Shown here piece by piece: positions 46,207 to 48,641 of a stretch of 48,641 nucleotides of DNA. This stretch comes from Emmonsiellopsis sp. PD_33. Its lineage: Eukaryota > Ascomycota > Eurotiomycetes > Onygenales > Ajellomycetaceae. A program made the translations under genes and the position numbers. Where the stretch lies: NCBI GenBank assembly GCA_032988165.1, contig JANTQF010000264.1:1-48641 (forward strand). Direction: 5' to 3'. Numbering within the stretch: position 1 is the stretch's first letter; every line of letters begins with the position of its first letter. The notes beneath the pieces are model-generated. The model did not search any database. It saw nothing but the letters and a program-made list of their open reading frames with translations, and was not told the origin of the DNA.

Positions 46207-48390
46207 ATGCATTCAGAACTTTCGACCGGCCATGGACGTCGTCAGGACATTGACAGCCATTATCCAGACGAGGAGAGCGGGATGATATCTTCAGACCAGG
46301 ATAGTACAGAAGGCCAGCCTCTACTTGTGCCGCCTCAAAGCGCGTCCTGGGTTGCCCCCAAAGGTTTTGTCTGGATTGAAGTTGGTATGGGCTTGCTGCC
46401 TTGCTCTGCCTCTCTGTAAAGTTAATCGTGGTTGAAATATTAAATGCTAATACATACACCTTTCAGCAATCATGGCAAATGTGTTTCTATCAGGCTTTGA
46501 CGGGACTATCACCGCGTCAACCTATGCCCTGATCAGCTCCGAGTTCAAGGCCGCCAATAATGCCTCTTGGTTGACGACGTCCTATCTGATCACAAGCACC
46601 GCATTCCAACCACTATATGGTCGATTCTCCGATATATTTGGAAGAAGAGCGTGCTTCTTTACCTCCACTGTTGCATTTATGGTTGGCTGTCTCGGCTGTG
46701 CTTTGGCTCGCGATATCGTACTATTGAACCTCATGCGGGCAGTTACGGGCTTGGGGGGAGGCGGTTTAATGACCATGGGTGAGAAAATATAATTGATATG
46801 CCAATGTTCTTGTAGATCCAGTACTGATAGTCAAACTCCAGCAACGATAATAAACTCCGACATGATCCCCTTCCGCGAGCGCGGGATGTACCAAGCAATG
46901 CAAAACGTGCTCCATGGCTTCGGATCCATCTGCGGCGCCTCCCTCGGCGGCTCAATTGCAGATACCATCGGCTGGCGCTGGTGTTTCCTCCTCCAAGTCC
47001 CTGTGTCAATTATGGCTCTAATCGTTGGACATCTCGTGGTCAAAAATCAATTCGATCATGCCCCAGCCCACCAGTCCTCCAAGGCAACTTTGTCCACCAT
47101 CTGGAACCGCGTCGACCTATCGGGTGCATTGCTGTTGATTCTAGGACTATCCAGTCAGCTAGTTGGTCTCAGCCTAGGCGGGAATGAATTACCTTGGGAT
47201 AACCACTGGGTAATTTCATCCCTGGTCGGGAGTGTGCTCATCCTCGCGCTCTTCCTCGTAGTGGAAGCAACCACATCCGCCATGCCAGTGATCCCCTTGC
47301 GTATGCTAAAGGGGAAACTCGCCGTATCAACCCAAATCAGCAATGTCTGCGTAGGCATGGCAGCTTATGCAGTATGTACCTTTACCCATCCATCTCACCC
47401 CAATCAGAGTCCCGCACATCTAACCCCAACCAGTTCCTCTTCATGCTCCCGCTCTTCTTCCAAGTGGTCCTAATGGACTCCGCCTCCACCGCGGGAGCGC
47501 GCCTCATAATCCCCTCCCTCGCCACGCCCATAGGCGGCTTGATATCCGGAATCGTAATGTCACGATGGGGCCACCTAGCGCACCTCGTCCGCGCCGGTGC
47601 ATTTCTCATGTTCTCCGGCAACGCGCTCGTCATGCTCCTAGGCTTCGACTCTGCGAAGTGGAAATACATCGCTTACATTATTCCCGCTAGTCTGGGACAG
47701 GGGATTGTGTATCCGGGGATTCTGTTTACGGTCCTTGCGGCATTTGATCATGCTGGTTAGTTCTCTGATCATATCCGCCCCCTGACATATCTATCTACGC
47801 CTCTTGAGTCTATCAACCCTCATTTCCCCCCGCTAATTCGATTTAATCGATCGGAACAGACCACGCCGTCTCCGCCTCAACAGTCTACCTAATCCGCTCC
47901 CTCGGCACCGTCTGGGGCGTCGCCATAACCTCCACAATTACCCAAAACACACTAAAACAAAGGCTCCCAGCAGCCCTGACCGGCGTACCTGATAAATGGA
48001 AAGTATACCAATTTCTTACTCCTCTTCCCTCCCCCCTAACTCTTCCAAACCTACATCTCCACCCCACCCTATTACACCCCTGACCCCTTCTCCTTTCCCC
48101 ATTCCTTCTTTTACAACCCAAGAATAAACCAAACTGACCAACCCCCCCTCGCCCGTGTTCTTTTCCCAAAACACAAATAGATCATCAACGAAATCAGACA
48201 CTCCGTTTTGGCCATCGGCAAACTGCCCACAGACGTCCAGATGGCCGCGCGCGAGGTTTATTACGACGGAATCCGGCTGTCGTTCGCCGCGTCGGCTGCG
48301 TTCGGGCTTGTGGCGACGGTCTCTGCGCTGTTTGCGCGGGGCAGGGGGTTGTCGAGGGGTACTGATGCGGATAGTGGGGTACGTAATTAG
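46207..48390 (+). CDS. MFS transporter, Vba/Fnx-like (DHA2 family)
   Basis: Membrane transporter of the major facilitator superfamily, drug:H+ antiporter-2 branch, closest in pattern to vacuolar basic amino acid transporters (Vba1/Fnx1 type). Exons 46207-46384, 46467-46778, 46842-47371, 47434-47755, 47860-48002 and 48181-48390 total 1695 nt, 564 residues. A hydrophilic N-terminus of about 50 residues precedes FLSGFDGTITASTYALISSEF and the motif-A-like GRFSDIFGRR. Helices continue through GGGGLMTM, the loop MIPFRERGMYQAMQN and GWRWCFLLQVPVS. About 14 membrane spans are expected. Introns are 62-178 bp and most have CTAAT/CTAAC branch sites. Every join restores conserved sequence, for example FDHADHAVSASTVYLIRSLG. 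Drug export instead of vacuolar amino acid uptake remains possible. Confidence 0.9.
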
Positions 48391-48423
48391 TGGGGCGGTT
48401 GAGGGGTCTAGTTTTCTGAAGTG

Positions 48424-48566
48424 GTGTGTGTGTGTGTGTGTGTGTGTGTGGTGTTTTATACCCCCCTTTTTTGTATTTTTATTTCATATCTTCATAATGC
48501 GTCAATTTTCTTTTCATTGGCTTTTCCTTCCATCCTTTCTTCCTTCCTTCCTTCCTTCCTTCCTTT
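48424..48566. repeat. GT and TTCC microsatellites
   Basis: A (GT)n tract of about 27 bp at 48424-48450 lies 34 bp after the transporter stop. A (TTCC)n tract lies at about 48534-48566, in T-rich sequence that runs to the window end. Confidence 0.9.
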
Positions 48567-48641
48567 CTTTTTTCTTTTTTTCTTTTTTCTTTGCTTGTTG
48601 TACCATTTATTCTTCTTTTACTTCTATTTTTTCTCACAAAT

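Overview
The window is nuclear DNA of a filamentous ascomycete. The evidence is short GT-AG introns of about 50-180 bp with CTAAC/CTAAT-like branch sites, and genes that read as fungal Pfa4, polo kinase, class I myosin and a Vba/Fnx-type transporter. Gene content fits Eurotiomycetes. Wide gene spacing and a CpG-free, AT-rich transposon island would suit Onygenales, but the sequence alone does not fix the order or species.

Layout, left to right. 1-966: 3' part of the palmitoyltransferase gene pfa4. 967-5431: mostly non-coding. 5432-6484: DapA/HOGA-family aldolase. 7825-9218: four-exon D-2-hydroxyacid dehydrogenase with one GC-AG intron. 9793-19015: transposon island, made of a 1-kb foldback element with 9-bp target duplications (Mutator-like), then a piggyBac element (10943-19015) whose transposase is split by a chromodomain Gypsy LTR retrotransposon (12717-18285). 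The piggyBac and Gypsy genes are ruined by RIP-like transitions, and 10800-19093 contains no CpG that I could find. 19313-22995 (minus): polo-like kinase, divergent from an OPA3-family mitochondrial gene (23710-24563). 24979-25903: three-exon orphan gene. 26643-30888: class I myosin in nine exons. 32788-36218 (minus): large WD40 protein. 38917-40719: secreted GH43 glycosidase, convergent with a secreted feruloyl esterase (42764-43714, minus). About 44640-45590 (minus): decayed arylsulfotransferase-like pseudogene. 46207-48390: six-exon MFS transporter.

Working together: GH43 and the feruloyl esterase would both act on arabinoxylan outside the cell. Myosin-I and polo kinase are housekeeping genes for actin/endocytosis and mitosis. 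I see no gene cluster for a secondary metabolite and no CRISPR, operon or prokaryotic feature. The most informative part is the nested transposon island, where element structure, insertion order and the mutational process can be read directly. Exon coordinates come from my own splice modelling: each multi-exon model closes to a whole number of codons, but none has transcript support.
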